Assembly (NCBI RefSeq): GCF_013390595.1
Contig: NZ_JACAWV010000002.1
Coordinates: 372,001 to 436,000 of the forward strand
Direction: 5' to 3'
DNA from: Rhizobium sp. RM
GTDB taxonomy: Bacteria > Pseudomonadota > Alphaproteobacteria > Rhizobiales > Rhizobiaceae
Length of the DNA: 64,000 bases
Positions within the stretch are counted from its first letter, which is position 1. The number at the start of each line of letters is the position of its first letter. Below are positions 1 through 10,446 of this stretch, in pieces. The notes beneath the pieces were generated by a model. It was not told the origin of the DNA. It was given only the letters and a program-made list of their open reading frames with translations, and ran no database searches. Made by a program: the position numbers and the translations under genes.

Positions 1-20
1 TGCCGGAGAGGGAGCTTGTC

Positions 21-902
21 ATGGCAAAGCCTGTTGATGTCGACCATCTTGTCCTGCCCGTTGGCAACATTGAAACCGCATCACGACGGCTTTCCAGTCT
101 CGGTTTTACGCTGGCCCCGCTGGCGCTCCATCCTTTCGGCACGCAAAACGCCTGCATCTTTTTCGAAGACGGCACCTATCTGGAGCCTCTCGCCATTGCT
201 GACCCGGATAAGTATCGGGCGTCGGTTGAGACAGGCGATGTCTTTACCGGCAGGGATCAGGCTTTTCGGAACGCACATGGCAGCGATGGCTTTTCCGCGC
301 TGGTCGCCAAAACCGACGATGCTCTGGCCGATCATCAGCGCTTTGTCGAAACCGGTATTTCGGCTGGCGATGTTTTCGATTTTTCCCGGCCGGTGACGTT
401 GCCGGATGGGTCGCAAAGCGAAGCGTCTTTCCGGCTGGCTTTTGCGGCGGAGGGCACCGCGTCCGATTTCTTTTTCTTCGCCTGCCAGCGGGTCAAGGCC
501 CTGCCGGGGGATCGCTCCGCGCTTGTGCGCCATGACAATGGTGTCATCGGTCTCGGCGAAATCCAGCTGGTGTCGGATGATCCTTCTGCGGCCGCGCCGC
601 TTGTCGAGGCTGTCTTCCAGGTCGATCGCAAGGTGTCGCCGGATGGTGATGTTCTGTTCGAGGCCGGCAACGTCGATATATATGTTGCCTCGGACCTGAT
701 GTCGCCATCGGCATCCGGTGTGGACGAAACTGGCGAAAGGAACGGGCTGCGCGGCGCAACCATCGTTTTTTCAACGGCAGATATCGCCGTGACAGAAGCG
801 GTGCTTGCTGCTAATGGCGTTCCCCATATGAGAGAGGGTGCCCGTCTGATGGTACCCGCAGCACCCGGTCAAGGCGTCGCATTCGCCTTCGAGGAAAAAT
901 GA
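21..902 (+). CDS. VOC/glyoxalase-like domain protein
   Basis: A 293-residue protein whose N-terminus ([14 protein letters not shown]) and following LGF and [11 protein letters not shown] segments are typical of the glyoxalase-like (VOC, Glyoxalase_3 type) fold, with a second related half near residues 165-290. The substrate is unknown; such proteins often act on small oxidised metabolites or simply bind them. The ATG is preceded by GGGAG at a normal distance. The stop overlaps the kdsA start as ATGA, so the two genes are probably co-translated. The family call is by sequence resemblance; no function should be assumed. Confidence 0.8.
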   Translation: MAKPVDVDHLVLPVGNIETASRRLSSLGFTLAPLALHPFGTQNACIFFEDGTYLEPLAIADPDKYRASVETGDVFTGRDQAFRNAHGSDGFSALVAKTDDALADHQRFVETGISAGDVFDFSRPVTLPDGSQSEASFRLAFAAEGTASDFFFFACQRVKALPGDRSALVRHDNGVIGLGEIQLVSDDPSAAAPLVEAVFQVDRKVSPDGDVLFEAGNVDIYVASDLMSPSASGVDETGERNGLRGATIVFSTADIAVTEAVLAANGVPHMREGARLMVPAAPGQGVAFAFEEK

Positions 903-1747
903 TGAGCGTTACCAACAATCTCAAAGTCACCGCCGGAGACGGCGCCACCAAGGTGTCCTTCTGCAACACCGAGCGCTTCTCGCTGATTGCCGGTCCCTGC
1001 CAGATGGAAAGCCGCGATCATGCCTTCATGATTGCCGGCGTTCTGAAGGAACTGTGCGACAAGCTTGGTATTGGCCTCGTCTATAAATCTTCCTTCGACA
1101 AGGCAAACCGCACCTCGCTTTCGGGCAAGCGCGGCATCGGTCTGGATACGGCTATGGAGGTTTTTGCCGATCTGAAGAAGGAATTCGGTTTCCCGGTTCT
1201 GTCGGATATCCATACCGAAGAACAATGCGCCGAAGTGGCGAAGGTTGTCGATATTCTGCAGATTCCGGCCTTCCTCAGCCGTCAGACAGACCTTCTGGTC
1301 GCTGCGGCAAAGACCGGTCGCGTCATCAACGTCAAGAAGGGCCAGTTCCTGGCGCCCTGGGACATGAAGAACGTTCTCGCCAAGCTGAACGACAGCGGCA
1401 ATCCGAACGTGCTTCTGTGCGAGCGCGGCGCCTCCTTCGGTTACAACACGCTGGTATCGGACATGCGTTCGCTGCCGATCATGGCGTCGCTGGGCGCGCC
1501 GGTGGTGTTTGATGCCACGCACTCGGTTCAGCAGCCGGGCGGGCAGGGCGGTTCTTCCGGCGGCCAGCGTGAATTCGTCGAGACACTGGCGCGTGCGGCC
1601 GTTGCCGTTGGCGTCGCCGGTCTCTTCATCGAAACCCATGAAGACCCCGACAATGCGCCTTCCGATGGCCCGAACATGGTTCATCTGAAGGACATGCCGA
1701 AGCTTCTCGAAAAGCTTCTGGCTTTCGATTCCATCGCGAAAGCCTGA
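899..1747 (+). CDS. kdsA: 3-deoxy-8-phosphooctulonate synthase (KdsA)
   Basis: This enzyme condenses phosphoenolpyruvate with arabinose 5-phosphate to give Kdo 8-phosphate, the committed step to the Kdo sugar of the lipopolysaccharide core; it is cytosolic. The 282-residue length is normal for the family. Visible signatures are AGPCQMES near residue 32, the [10 protein letters not shown] substrate loop, and the late [11 protein letters not shown] and TH-EDP segments. Two consecutive ATG codons open the frame (899 and 902); the first overlaps the upstream stop as ATGA. It takes its substrate phosphoenolpyruvate from the reaction of enolase, encoded next. Confidence 0.97.
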   Translation: MMSVTNNLKVTAGDGATKVSFCNTERFSLIAGPCQMESRDHAFMIAGVLKELCDKLGIGLVYKSSFDKANRTSLSGKRGIGLDTAMEVFADLKKEFGFPVLSDIHTEEQCAEVAKVVDILQIPAFLSRQTDLLVAAAKTGRVINVKKGQFLAPWDMKNVLAKLNDSGNPNVLLCERGASFGYNTLVSDMRSLPIMASLGAPVVFDATHSVQQPGGQGGSSGGQREFVETLARAAVAVGVAGLFIETHEDPDNAPSDGPNMVHLKDMPKLLEKLLAFDSIAKA

Positions 1748-1790
1748 TGAAATCCTGCGAATTGCCGCATGTGATTTTTATGAGAAAGCA

Positions 1791-1809
1791 GTGCGCTGAT
1801 TTGGCGCAC
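1791..1809 (+). terminator. short hairpin after kdsA
   Basis: A 6-bp perfect stem (GTGCGC / GCGCAC) with a 7-base loop lies between kdsA and eno. There is no clear run of T after it, so it is a weak terminator candidate or simply an mRNA hairpin. Confidence 0.25.
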
Positions 1810-1820
1810 CGTCATTGTAA

Positions 1821-3158
<1,338 letters not shown>

Positions 3159-3181
3159 TTCGCGTTCGATTTGTTCAAGAA

Positions 3182-3212
3182 CAGCCCGCCCTCCGGCGGG
3201 CTGTTTTGTTTT
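3182..3212 (+). terminator. rho-independent terminator of eno
   Basis: A 9-bp perfect GC-rich stem (CAGCCCGCC / GGCGGGCTG) with loop CTCC is followed by TTTTGTTTT, the classical form of an intrinsic terminator. Confidence 0.93.
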
Positions 3213-3458
3213 GGGGCAGTGGCATCCGCTTCGCTCCTTTTGGGAAGGTGTCCGCTTCCCGCTCGTCAACCCGGAATCGATCCGGTGTCGGCGCGATCAA
3301 GTTCCAGATCGCCTGAGATTCGTCGGCTGATCTTTCCTGCTGCCCGCCGCGATCTTTTTTTGTGCTTTGCAACCGGTGAATTTTTAAGGTCAACGGATAG
3401 TTAAACAATCCGCCGTAGTCTCAGACTCACGTTACGCGTTTGAAGGCATCTATCCGGC
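3213..3458. other. intergenic region eno to septum-initiator gene
   Basis: About 250 bases between the eno terminator and the next gene. No coding potential was seen. The last 100 bases are AT-richer than the surroundings, with a T7 run at about 3356 and GAATTTTTAAGG near 3380, and should hold the promoter of the next gene. I could not assign -35 and -10 boxes with confidence. Confidence 0.5.
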
Positions 3459-3776
3459 ATGTGGACAAGACATCATAAAAAGAGACGATTCGGCCGCCTC
3501 GTTGTTCCGGCAATCACCATCGCTTTTCTTTCCTATTTCGGATATCATTCCATCCACGGCGACTTCGGCCTTCAGGCAACGGAACGCCTTGAACGCCAGC
3601 GTTTGGCCCGCACAACCGAGCTTGCAAAGCTGACGGAAGCGAGGGTTGCGCTGGAGCGGCAGGTCGAATTGCTGAGCGACGGTTCGCTGGAGCGCGACAT
3701 GATCGATGAGATTTCCCGGTATCAGCTCAATATGTCCCGTTCGGACGAAATCGTCATCATGAACGGATATTTCTGA
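3459..3776 (+). CDS. FtsB/DivIC-type septum formation initiator
   Basis: A 105-residue bitopic membrane protein: a basic start (MWTRHHKKRR), one membrane span at about residues 14-31, then an extracytoplasmic heptad-like coiled coil rich in Glu, Leu and Arg (about 40-75) ending in a short C-terminal part. This layout matches the FtsB/DivIC family, which links FtsL and FtsQ in the divisome. Its position after eno is the same as for ftsB in many proteobacteria, which supports the call. The exact protein name in alphaproteobacteria varies, so no symbol is given. Confidence 0.88.
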   Translation: MWTRHHKKRRFGRLVVPAITIAFLSYFGYHSIHGDFGLQATERLERQRLARTTELAKLTEARVALERQVELLSDGSLERDMIDEISRYQLNMSRSDEIVIMNGYF

Positions 3777-3807
3777 TTAACCGAAATCAGGTTAATTAAG
3801 CTTTTTT
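3777..3807 (+). terminator. possible weak terminator before pdhA
   Basis: A 6-bp AT-rich stem (TTAACC / GGTTAA) with a 7-base loop starts right at the stop of the septum gene; a T6 run follows 7 bases later. The stem is weak, so termination here is uncertain. Confidence 0.35.
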
Positions 3808-3929
3808 GATTTGTTCACAGCTATTTAGCGTGAATACGTGCCATGCGTTTAAAGCATTGCTGCGTGGCGTTTTCTTGCATATGGTACGGCCCAATCTACC
3901 CATTCTAATGGCAACTCAGGGAGGGATGA

Positions 3930-4973
3930 ATGGCGCCGCGAAAATCCGCGTCCGTATCCGGCCGAAAGACCACGGCGAAAGCCGCTACCGAATTTACCGG
4001 CAAGAACAGCCCGGACTTCTCGAAGGATGAAGAGCTTCACGCATATCGCGAAATGCTCCTGATCCGTCGTTTTGAAGAAAAGGCCGGCCAGCTTTATGGC
4101 ATGGGCTTTATCGGCGGTTTCTGTCACCTTTACATCGGCCAGGAAGCTGTCGTTGTCGGCATGCAGATGTCGCAGAAGGAAGGCGATCAGGTCATTACCG
4201 CGTATCGCGACCACGGCCATATGCTGGCTTGTGGCATGAGCGCCCGTGGCGTCATGGCCGAGCTGACCGGCCGCAAGGGCGGTCTGTCCAAGGGCAAGGG
4301 CGGCTCCATGCACATGTTCTCGAAAGAGAAGCATTTCTATGGTGGCCACGGTATCGTTGGTGCGCAGGTTTCGCTCGGCACCGGTCTCGCATTCGCCAAC
4401 AAGTATCGCGGCAACGACAATGTGTCGGTGACCTACTTCGGCGACGGCGCTGCAAACCAGGGCCAGGTCTACGAGAGCTTCAACATGGCTGCTCTGTGGA
4501 AACTGCCGATCATCTATATCGTCGAAAACAACCGTTACGCCATGGGCACCTCCACTGCCCGCGCAACCGCACAGTCGAACTACTCGCTGCGCGGCCAGTC
4601 CTTCGGCATTCCTGGTATCCAGGTTGACGGCATGGACGTTCGCGCCGTCAAGGCTGCGGCCGACCAGGCGCTGGAACATTGCCGTTCCGGCAAGGGGCCG
4701 ATCATTCTTGAAATGCTGACCTACCGTTACCGCGGTCACTCCATGTCCGACCCGGCAAAATACCGTTCCAAGGACGAAGTGCAGAAGATGCGCTCCGAAC
4801 ACGACCCAATCGAGCAGGTGAAGGCACGCCTTCTGGAGCAGGGATGGGCAAGCGAAGAGGAACTCAAGGCAATCGACAAGGATGTCCGTGACATCGTTGC
4901 CGACAGCGCCGACTTCGCCCAGAACGATCCAGAGCCGGATGCGTCCGAGCTTTACACCGACATTCTGCTCTGA
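3930..4973 (+). CDS. pdhA: pyruvate dehydrogenase E1 component, alpha subunit
   Basis: With PdhB it forms the thiamine-diphosphate E1 enzyme that decarboxylates pyruvate and acetylates the lipoyl arm of E2. The 347-residue length is typical of alpha2beta2 E1. The thiamine-diphosphate motif is clear (GDGAANQG, about residues 171-178, ending in ENN), as is the YRGHSMSDP loop near residue 270. The first 35 residues are a basic, Lys/Ala-rich extension before the conserved core. The ATG follows a strong GGGAGG site. It is the first gene of pdhA-pdhB-pdhC, with 17 bases to pdhB. Confidence 0.98.
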   Translation: MAPRKSASVSGRKTTAKAATEFTGKNSPDFSKDEELHAYREMLLIRRFEEKAGQLYGMGFIGGFCHLYIGQEAVVVGMQMSQKEGDQVITAYRDHGHMLACGMSARGVMAELTGRKGGLSKGKGGSMHMFSKEKHFYGGHGIVGAQVSLGTGLAFANKYRGNDNVSVTYFGDGAANQGQVYESFNMAALWKLPIIYIVENNRYAMGTSTARATAQSNYSLRGQSFGIPGIQVDGMDVRAVKAAADQALEHCRSGKGPIILEMLTYRYRGHSMSDPAKYRSKDEVQKMRSEHDPIEQVKARLLEQGWASEEELKAIDKDVRDIVADSADFAQNDPEPDASELYTDILL

Positions 4974-4990
4974 TCGGGAAAGGGAAAACA

Positions 4991-6379
4991 ATGCCAGTAG
5001 AAATTCTTATGCCCGCCCTTTCCCCGACCATGGAGGAAGGCACGCTTTCCAAGTGGCTTAAAAAGGAAGGCGACAAGGTAACGTCCGGCGACGTGATTGC
5101 CGAGATCGAAACCGACAAGGCGACCATGGAAGTGGAAGCTGTTGATGAAGGCGTTATCGGCAAGCTGCTCATCGATGCAGGCACCGAAGGCGTCAAGGTC
5201 AACACCGCAATTGCAATCCTGATTCAGGAAGGCGAAAGCGCCGACGACATTTCGGCTCCTGCCAAGAAGGAAGAGCCGAAGGCTGAAGCGCCTGCTGCCG
5301 CTGCTTCCGAGCCGGCTGCCGCAACCGAAGCCGCCAAGGTTCCGGCTGCACCGAAGATCGAAGTCGCTGCCGATCCGGATATTCCGGCAGGCACCGAATT
5401 CGTGACGCAGACGGTGCGTGAAGCACTGCGCGACGCGATGGCCGAAGAAATGCGTTCGGACGAAAAAGTCTTCGTCATGGGCGAAGAAGTTGCCGAATAT
5501 CAGGGCGCCTACAAGGTTACCCAGGGTCTTCTGCAGGAATTCGGCGCAGCCCGCGTGATCGACACGCCAATCACCGAACACGGCTTTGCCGGTATCGGCG
5601 TCGGCGCTGCAATGACGGGCCTCAAGCCTATCGTCGAATTCATGACCTTCAACTTCGCGATGCAGGCGATCGACCAGATCGTCAACTCTGCTGCCAAGAC
5701 ACTTTATATGTCTGGCGGTCAGATGGGCGCACCGATGGTCTTCCGTGGCCCTTCGGGCGCGGCGGCACGCGTCGCGGCTCAGCACTCGCAGTGCTATGCC
5801 GCCTGGTACAGCCATATTCCGGGCCTCAAGGTTGTCATGCCGTATACGGCTGCTGACGCCAAGGGTCTTCTGAAGGCTGCTATCCGCGATCCGAACCCGG
5901 TCATCTTCCTTGAGAACGAAATTCTCTACGGCCAGCAGTTCGAAGTTCCGAAGCTCGATGATTTCGTCCTGCCGATCGGCAAGGCACGCATTCACCGCAA
6001 GGGCAAGGACGCGACGATCGTTTCCTTCGGCATCGGCATGACCTACGCGATCAAGGCTGTTGCAGAACTCGAAAAGCTCGGCATCGACGCCGAACTGATC
6101 GACCTGCGCACCATCCGTCCGATGGACCTGCCCACGGTTATCGAATCGGTCAAGAAGACCGGTCGTCTGGTCACCGTTGAGGAAGGTTTCCCGCAGTCAT
6201 CGGTCGGTGACTTCATCTCCAACCAGGTCCAGCGCGCTGCATTCGACTACCTCGACGCGCCGATCCTGACGGTTGCCGGCAAGGATGTTCCGATGCCTTA
6301 CGCGGCAAATCTCGAGAAGCTGGCTCTGCCGAACGTCGATGAAGTCGTTCAGGCCGTCAAAACCGTCTGCTACAAGTAA
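4991..6379 (+). CDS. pdhB: pyruvate dehydrogenase E1 beta subunit with N-terminal lipoyl domain
   Basis: Beta subunit of E1. At 462 residues it is about 130 longer than an ordinary E1 beta because of an N-terminal lipoyl domain (residues 1-80; lipoylated Lys43 in [10 protein letters not shown]) and an Ala/Pro/Glu-rich linker (about 85-130). The transketolase-like pyrimidine-binding core ([17 protein letters not shown] onward) and C-terminal transketolase domain follow. This domain order is known from several alphaproteobacteria and gives the complex extra swinging arms. The lipoyl domain is almost identical to that of PdhC over the first 55 residues, suggesting gene duplication or recurrent conversion. 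Confidence 0.98.
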   Translation: MPVEILMPALSPTMEEGTLSKWLKKEGDKVTSGDVIAEIETDKATMEVEAVDEGVIGKLLIDAGTEGVKVNTAIAILIQEGESADDISAPAKKEEPKAEAPAAAASEPAAATEAAKVPAAPKIEVAADPDIPAGTEFVTQTVREALRDAMAEEMRSDEKVFVMGEEVAEYQGAYKVTQGLLQEFGAARVIDTPITEHGFAGIGVGAAMTGLKPIVEFMTFNFAMQAIDQIVNSAAKTLYMSGGQMGAPMVFRGPSGAAARVAAQHSQCYAAWYSHIPGLKVVMPYTAADAKGLLKAAIRDPNPVIFLENEILYGQQFEVPKLDDFVLPIGKARIHRKGKDATIVSFGIGMTYAIKAVAELEKLGIDAELIDLRTIRPMDLPTVIESVKKTGRLVTVEEGFPQSSVGDFISNQVQRAAFDYLDAPILTVAGKDVPMPYAANLEKLALPNVDEVVQAVKTVCYK

Positions 6380-6393
6380 GGGGAGGCGTTTCG

Positions 6394-7755
6394 ATGCCTA
6401 TCAACATTACCATGCCTGCCCTTTCCCCAACCATGGAAGAGGGCAACCTCGCCAAGTGGCTGGTGAAGGAAGGTGACAAGGTTGCACCGGGCGACGTGAT
6501 CGCGGAAATCGAAACCGACAAGGCGACCATGGAAGTGGAAGCCGTTGATGAAGGTACGGTTGCAAAGCTCGTCGTTCCCGCCGGTACGGATGGGGTCAAG
6601 GTCAACGCCCTGATCGCAATCCTGGCTGGTGAAGGCGAAGACGTGGCTGCGGCTGCAAAGGGCGGCGATGCCGCCCCTGCAAAGGCGGAAGCACCCAAGC
6701 AGGAAGCCCCGAAGGCGGAAGCCGCCAAGGCCGAGCCTGCGCCTGCCAAGGCTGAAACGCCGGTTGCCGATCAGGCTGCCGCGCCGTCCACGCCGGCACT
6801 GGTTGCCAAGTCCGGCGAGCGCATCTTCGCCTCGCCGCTGGCACGCCGCCTGGCCAAGGAAGCTGGCATCGATCTCGGTAATGTCACCGGTTCGGGACCA
6901 CATGGCCGCGTCATCAAGACCGACGTTGAAAAGGCTGTTGCCTCTGGTGGTGCAAAGGCTGCTCCGGCGGCGGCTGCAGCATCGGCTGGCGCTCCGGCTC
7001 CGGCACTTGCCAAGGGCCAGTCGGACGAGGCCGTCCTCAAGCTGTTCGAGGAAGGTTCTTACGAACTCGTTCCGCACGACGGCATGCGCAAGGTCATTGC
7101 CAAGCGTCTGGTCGAGTCCAAGCAGACCGTTCCGCACTTCTACGTCTCCGTCGATTGCGAACTGGATGCGCTCCTTGCCCTGCGCGCCCAGCTCAATGCT
7201 GCCGCACCGGAAAAGGACGGCAAGCCGGTCTACAAGCTGTCGGTCAACGACATGGTCATCAAGGCGCTGGCTCTGGCGCTGCGTGATGTTCCGGACGCCA
7301 ACGTCTCCTGGACGGAAAGCGCCATGGTCAAGCACAAGCATTCGGATGTCGGCGTTGCCGTTTCCATTCCGGGTGGCCTGATCACGCCGATCATCCGCAA
7401 GGCCGAGCAGAAGTCGCTGTCCACCATCTCCAACGAGATGAAGGACTACGGCAAGCGCGCCAAGGAACGCAAGCTGAAGCCTGAAGAGTACCAGGGTGGC
7501 ACCACTGCCGTGTCCAACATGGGCATGATGGGCGTGAAGAGCTTCTCCGCTGTCATCAACCCGCCGCACGCCACCATTCTGGCCGTCGGCGCGGGCGAGC
7601 AGCGGGCAGTTGTGAAGAACGGCGAGATCAAGATCGCCAACGTCATGACGGTCACGCTCTCCACCGACCACCGTTGCGTCGATGGCGCGCTGGGAGCCGA
7701 GCTGATCGGTGCCTTCAAGCGTTACATCGAAAACCCGATGGGCATGCTGGTCTGA
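6394..7755 (+). CDS. pdhC: dihydrolipoamide acetyltransferase (E2) of pyruvate dehydrogenase
   Basis: Core E2 enzyme that transfers the acetyl group from lipoamide to CoA. The 453-residue protein has one lipoyl domain (Lys43), an Ala/Pro-rich flexible linker with repeated KAEAP units (about 85-140), a peripheral subunit-binding domain (FASPLARRLAKEAGIDL, about 148-183), a second linker, and the catalytic domain ending in the DHRCVDG active-site motif near residues 425-431. It starts 14 bases after pdhB with a GGGGAGG site. A single lipoyl domain here is complemented by the one on PdhB. Confidence 0.98.
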   Translation: MPINITMPALSPTMEEGNLAKWLVKEGDKVAPGDVIAEIETDKATMEVEAVDEGTVAKLVVPAGTDGVKVNALIAILAGEGEDVAAAAKGGDAAPAKAEAPKQEAPKAEAAKAEPAPAKAETPVADQAAAPSTPALVAKSGERIFASPLARRLAKEAGIDLGNVTGSGPHGRVIKTDVEKAVASGGAKAAPAAAAASAGAPAPALAKGQSDEAVLKLFEEGSYELVPHDGMRKVIAKRLVESKQTVPHFYVSVDCELDALLALRAQLNAAAPEKDGKPVYKLSVNDMVIKALALALRDVPDANVSWTESAMVKHKHSDVGVAVSIPGGLITPIIRKAEQKSLSTISNEMKDYGKRAKERKLKPEEYQGGTTAVSNMGMMGVKSFSAVINPPHATILAVGAGEQRAVVKNGEIKIANVMTVTLSTDHRCVDGALGAELIGAFKRYIENPMGMLV

Positions 7756-7766
7756 TAAAAACGGTC

Positions 7767-7796
7767 GAGCCGAAAGCTGTCACCAGCCTTCGGCTC
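7767..7796 (+). terminator. hairpin between pdhC and the SGNH hydrolase gene
   Basis: An 8-bp perfect stem (GAGCCGAA / TTCGGCTC) with a 14-base loop lies in the 64-base gap after pdhC and is followed only by TTCCCG. It may stabilise the pdhABC message or reduce read-through rather than stop transcription fully. Confidence 0.4.
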
Positions 7797-7819
7797 TTCC
7801 CGTTCGGGAGACGGATGTG

Positions 7820-8464
7820 ATGAAAACCGTTCTTTGCTACGGCGACAGCCTGACGTGGGGATATGACGCCGAAAACCTTGGCCGTCATGCCTTCGAAGAC
7901 CGTTGGCCGAGCGTGCTGCAGAAGGCGCTTGGTGACAATGTCAACGTCATCGCCGAAGGATTGAACGGCCGCACGACGGCTTACGACGATCACCTCGCGG
8001 ATTGCGACCGCAACGGTGCGACGCTGCTGCCGACCATTCTGCACAGCCATGCGCCGCTCGATCTCGTCATCATCATGCTTGGCACCAACGACCTGAAACG
8101 GGGCATCGGCGCCGGTTCCGCAGTCGGCGCGGTCAAGGGCATCGACAGGCTGGTGAGTCTCGTCCGGCATCATGCGTGGTCCTTCGAGGAGCAGGAGCAG
8201 CCGGAAATCCTGATCGTGTCTCCGCCGCAGATCTGCGAGACGGGCAACGAAATGTTTGCCGCCATGTATGCGGGTGCCATCGAGCAATCGCTGATGATGG
8301 GTTCGCTTTATCGCGATCTGGCGGACGACAAGGGATGCGCTTTCTTTGATGCGGCATCCGTCGCCGTGACGACGCCACTCGATGGCGTCCACCTGGATGC
8401 CGAAAATACGCGTGCGCTGGGACGCGGGCTGGAGCCCGTGGTGCGCATGCTGCTTGGAATTTGA
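7820..8464 (+). CDS. SGNH/GDSL-family hydrolase (lipase or esterase type)
   Basis: A 214-residue protein with the SGNH blocks: block I YGDSLTWGYD with the nucleophile Ser at about residue 10, block II around the Gly of LNGRTT, block III MLGTNDLK with the oxyanion Asn, and block V DGVHLDAEN with the catalytic Asp and His. No signal peptide is seen, so it acts in the cytosol, and the substrate is unknown. The frame is open further upstream, but the ATG at 7820 begins the conserved MKTVLCYGDS and follows a GGGAG site. It is embedded between E2 and E3 of the pyruvate dehydrogenase cluster. Confidence 0.9.
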   Translation: MKTVLCYGDSLTWGYDAENLGRHAFEDRWPSVLQKALGDNVNVIAEGLNGRTTAYDDHLADCDRNGATLLPTILHSHAPLDLVIIMLGTNDLKRGIGAGSAVGAVKGIDRLVSLVRHHAWSFEEQEQPEILIVSPPQICETGNEMFAAMYAGAIEQSLMMGSLYRDLADDKGCAFFDAASVAVTTPLDGVHLDAENTRALGRGLEPVVRMLLGI

Positions 8465-8527
8465 AGATAGATTCGATTGACGCAGCGGCGCGATGCCGCC
8501 GTCAAAAAGATAAAGGCAGGAAACACA

Positions 8528-9973
8528 ATGGCTCAATCATATGACGTCATCATCATCGGTTCGGGTCCGGGCGGTTATGTCACCGCTATTCGCGCCGCTC
8601 AACTGGGTCTGAAGACAGCCATCGTCGAGCGTGAGCACCTGGGCGGCATCTGCCTCAACTGGGGCTGCATTCCCACCAAGGCGCTGCTTCGCTCCGCTGA
8701 AGTCCTCGACAATGCCAGCCACGCCAAGAACTACGGCCTGAAGCTCGAAGGCACGATCACGGCTGACGTCAAGGAAGTGGTGGCGCGGTCGCGCGGCGTT
8801 TCGGCCCGTCTCAACGGCGGCGTTGCCTTCCTGATGAAGAAGAACAAGATCGACGTCATCTGGGGCGAGGCCAAGCTGACCAAGCCGAACGAAATCGTCG
8901 TCGGCAAGTCGTCCAAGCCTGTTGTCCAGCCGCAGAACCCGGTTCCCAAGGGCGTTCTGGGTGAGGGCACCTACACCGCCAAGCACATCATCGTCGCAAC
9001 AGGCGCACGTCCGCGCGCCCTGCCGGGCATCGAGCCGGATGGCAAGCTGATCTGGACCTATTTCGAAGCGATGAAGCCGGACTTCCTGCCAAAGTCTCTC
9101 GTCGTCATGGGTTCCGGCGCCATCGGCATCGAATTTGCCTCCTTCTACCGCTCCATGGGCGTGGATGTGACGGTTGTTGAACTGATGGCCAATGTCATGC
9201 CGGTCGAAGACGCGGAAATCTCCGCATTCGCCCGCAAGCAGCTTGAAAAGCGTGGTCTGAAGATCATCACCGAAGCGAAGGTTTCGAAGGTCGACAAGGG
9301 CGCGAACTCGATTACGGCCCATGTCGAGACCAAGGATGGCAAGGTTCAGCAGATCACGGCGGATCGCCTGATTTCGGCTGTCGGCGTTCAGGGCAACATT
9401 GAAAATCTCGGTCTGGAAGCGCTTGGCGTGAAGACCGACCGCGGCTGCATCGTCATCGATGGTTACGGCAAGACCAATGTTCCCGGCCTCTACGCGATCG
9501 GCGACGTTGCCGGCCCGCCGATGCTGGCCCACAAGGCCGAGCACGAAGGCGTCATCTGCGTTGAAAAGATTGCAGGTCTGCCGAACGTTCACCCGATGGA
9601 CAAGAACAAGATCCCGGGCTGCACCTACTGCAACCCGCAGGTCGCTTCCGTCGGTCTGACCGAAGCCAAGGCAAAGGAACAGGGCCGCGAAATCCGCGTT
9701 GGCCGTTATTCCTTCGCAGCCAACGGCAAGGCGATTGCGCTCGGTGAAGATCAGGGCATGGTCAAGACCATCTTCGACAAGAAGACCGGCGAACTGCTCG
9801 GCGCGCACATGGTTGGCGCGGAAGTCACCGAACTCATCCAGGGCTTTGTCGTTGCGATGAACCTTGAGACGACCGAAGAAGAGCTGATGCACACCATCTT
9901 CCCGCATCCGACCCTTTCCGAAATGATGAAGGAAAGTGTTCTGGACGCCTACGGACGCGTGCTGAACGCCTGA
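8528..9973 (+). CDS. lpdA: dihydrolipoamide dehydrogenase (E3)
   Basis: Flavoprotein that reoxidises the dihydrolipoyl arms of E2 with NAD. The 481-residue protein shows the FAD-binding GSGPGGYV at about residue 12, the redox-active disulfide in CLNWGCIPTKA, the NAD-binding GSGAIGIEFASF near residue 200, the second FAD motif YAIGDVAGPPMLAH, and the C-terminal HPTLSE with the catalytic His-Glu pair. Relative to some homologues it carries a Pro-rich insertion around residues 125-150. The ATG at 8528 follows GCAGGAAAC; an in-frame upstream start at 8477 lacks conservation. It lies at the end of the pdh cluster. Confidence 0.98.
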   Translation: MAQSYDVIIIGSGPGGYVTAIRAAQLGLKTAIVEREHLGGICLNWGCIPTKALLRSAEVLDNASHAKNYGLKLEGTITADVKEVVARSRGVSARLNGGVAFLMKKNKIDVIWGEAKLTKPNEIVVGKSSKPVVQPQNPVPKGVLGEGTYTAKHIIVATGARPRALPGIEPDGKLIWTYFEAMKPDFLPKSLVVMGSGAIGIEFASFYRSMGVDVTVVELMANVMPVEDAEISAFARKQLEKRGLKIITEAKVSKVDKGANSITAHVETKDGKVQQITADRLISAVGVQGNIENLGLEALGVKTDRGCIVIDGYGKTNVPGLYAIGDVAGPPMLAHKAEHEGVICVEKIAGLPNVHPMDKNKIPGCTYCNPQVASVGLTEAKAKEQGREIRVGRYSFAANGKAIALGEDQGMVKTIFDKKTGELLGAHMVGAEVTELIQGFVVAMNLETTEEELMHTIFPHPTLSEMMKESVLDAYGRVLNA

Positions 9974-9988
9974 TACCATACGACGGTG

Positions 9989-10013
9989 CCCGGCATTGCC
10001 TGACGATGCCGGG
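9989..10013 (+). terminator. hairpin after lpdA
   Basis: A perfect 8-bp stem (CCCGGCAT / ATGCCGGG) with a 9-base loop, extendable by a wobble pair, lies 15 bases after the lpdA stop. There is no run of T, so it is a terminator or message-stabilising candidate only. Confidence 0.45.
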
Positions 10014-10057
10014 TATCCCATATGTCTGACTGGACATGTCTTTCAGGGAGCGTGGGA

Positions 10058-10306
10058 ATGGAAAGTGTAGGCTGGATTGCCGCAATCATCATCGGCGGAT
10101 TGGCGGGATGGCTCGCCGGCAAGCTCATGGATATGCGTTTCGGCATCATCATGAACATCATTCTCGGCATCGTCGGTTCGGTTGTTGCGGTCGCAGTGCT
10201 GCGCACCTTCGACGTGTTCGTGCAGGATAGCCGTCTCGGTTATTTCGTCACGTCCTTCATTGGCGCAAGCCTGTTGCTGTTCCTGGCGAAACTCGTCCGG
10301 CGCTGA
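10058..10306 (+). CDS. GlsB/YeaQ/YmgE-family small membrane protein
   Basis: An 82-residue hydrophobic protein with three predicted membrane spans. The GLAGWLAGKLM segment near the start and GIIMNIILGIVGSVVA in the middle match the transglycosylase-associated or YeaQ/YmgE family. Members are often stress-induced; their biochemical role is not settled. The ATG at 10058 is chosen over an in-frame start at 10022 because it follows a CAGGGAGCG ribosome-binding site and begins the conserved part. Confidence 0.85.
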   Translation: MESVGWIAAIIIGGLAGWLAGKLMDMRFGIIMNIILGIVGSVVAVAVLRTFDVFVQDSRLGYFVTSFIGASLLLFLAKLVRR

Positions 10307-10446
10307 AAGCTCAGGGCAGAAACGTTCAGGTTTTCGATAACCGAACGCTGTAGAATCCAGATTTCATGCAGTTCCAGATGAAAATGCTTACACTTTTTCT
10401 GGAATTGTTCTAAAGGGCCGCAGTAAGCGACAGAAGCAGGTTTCTT

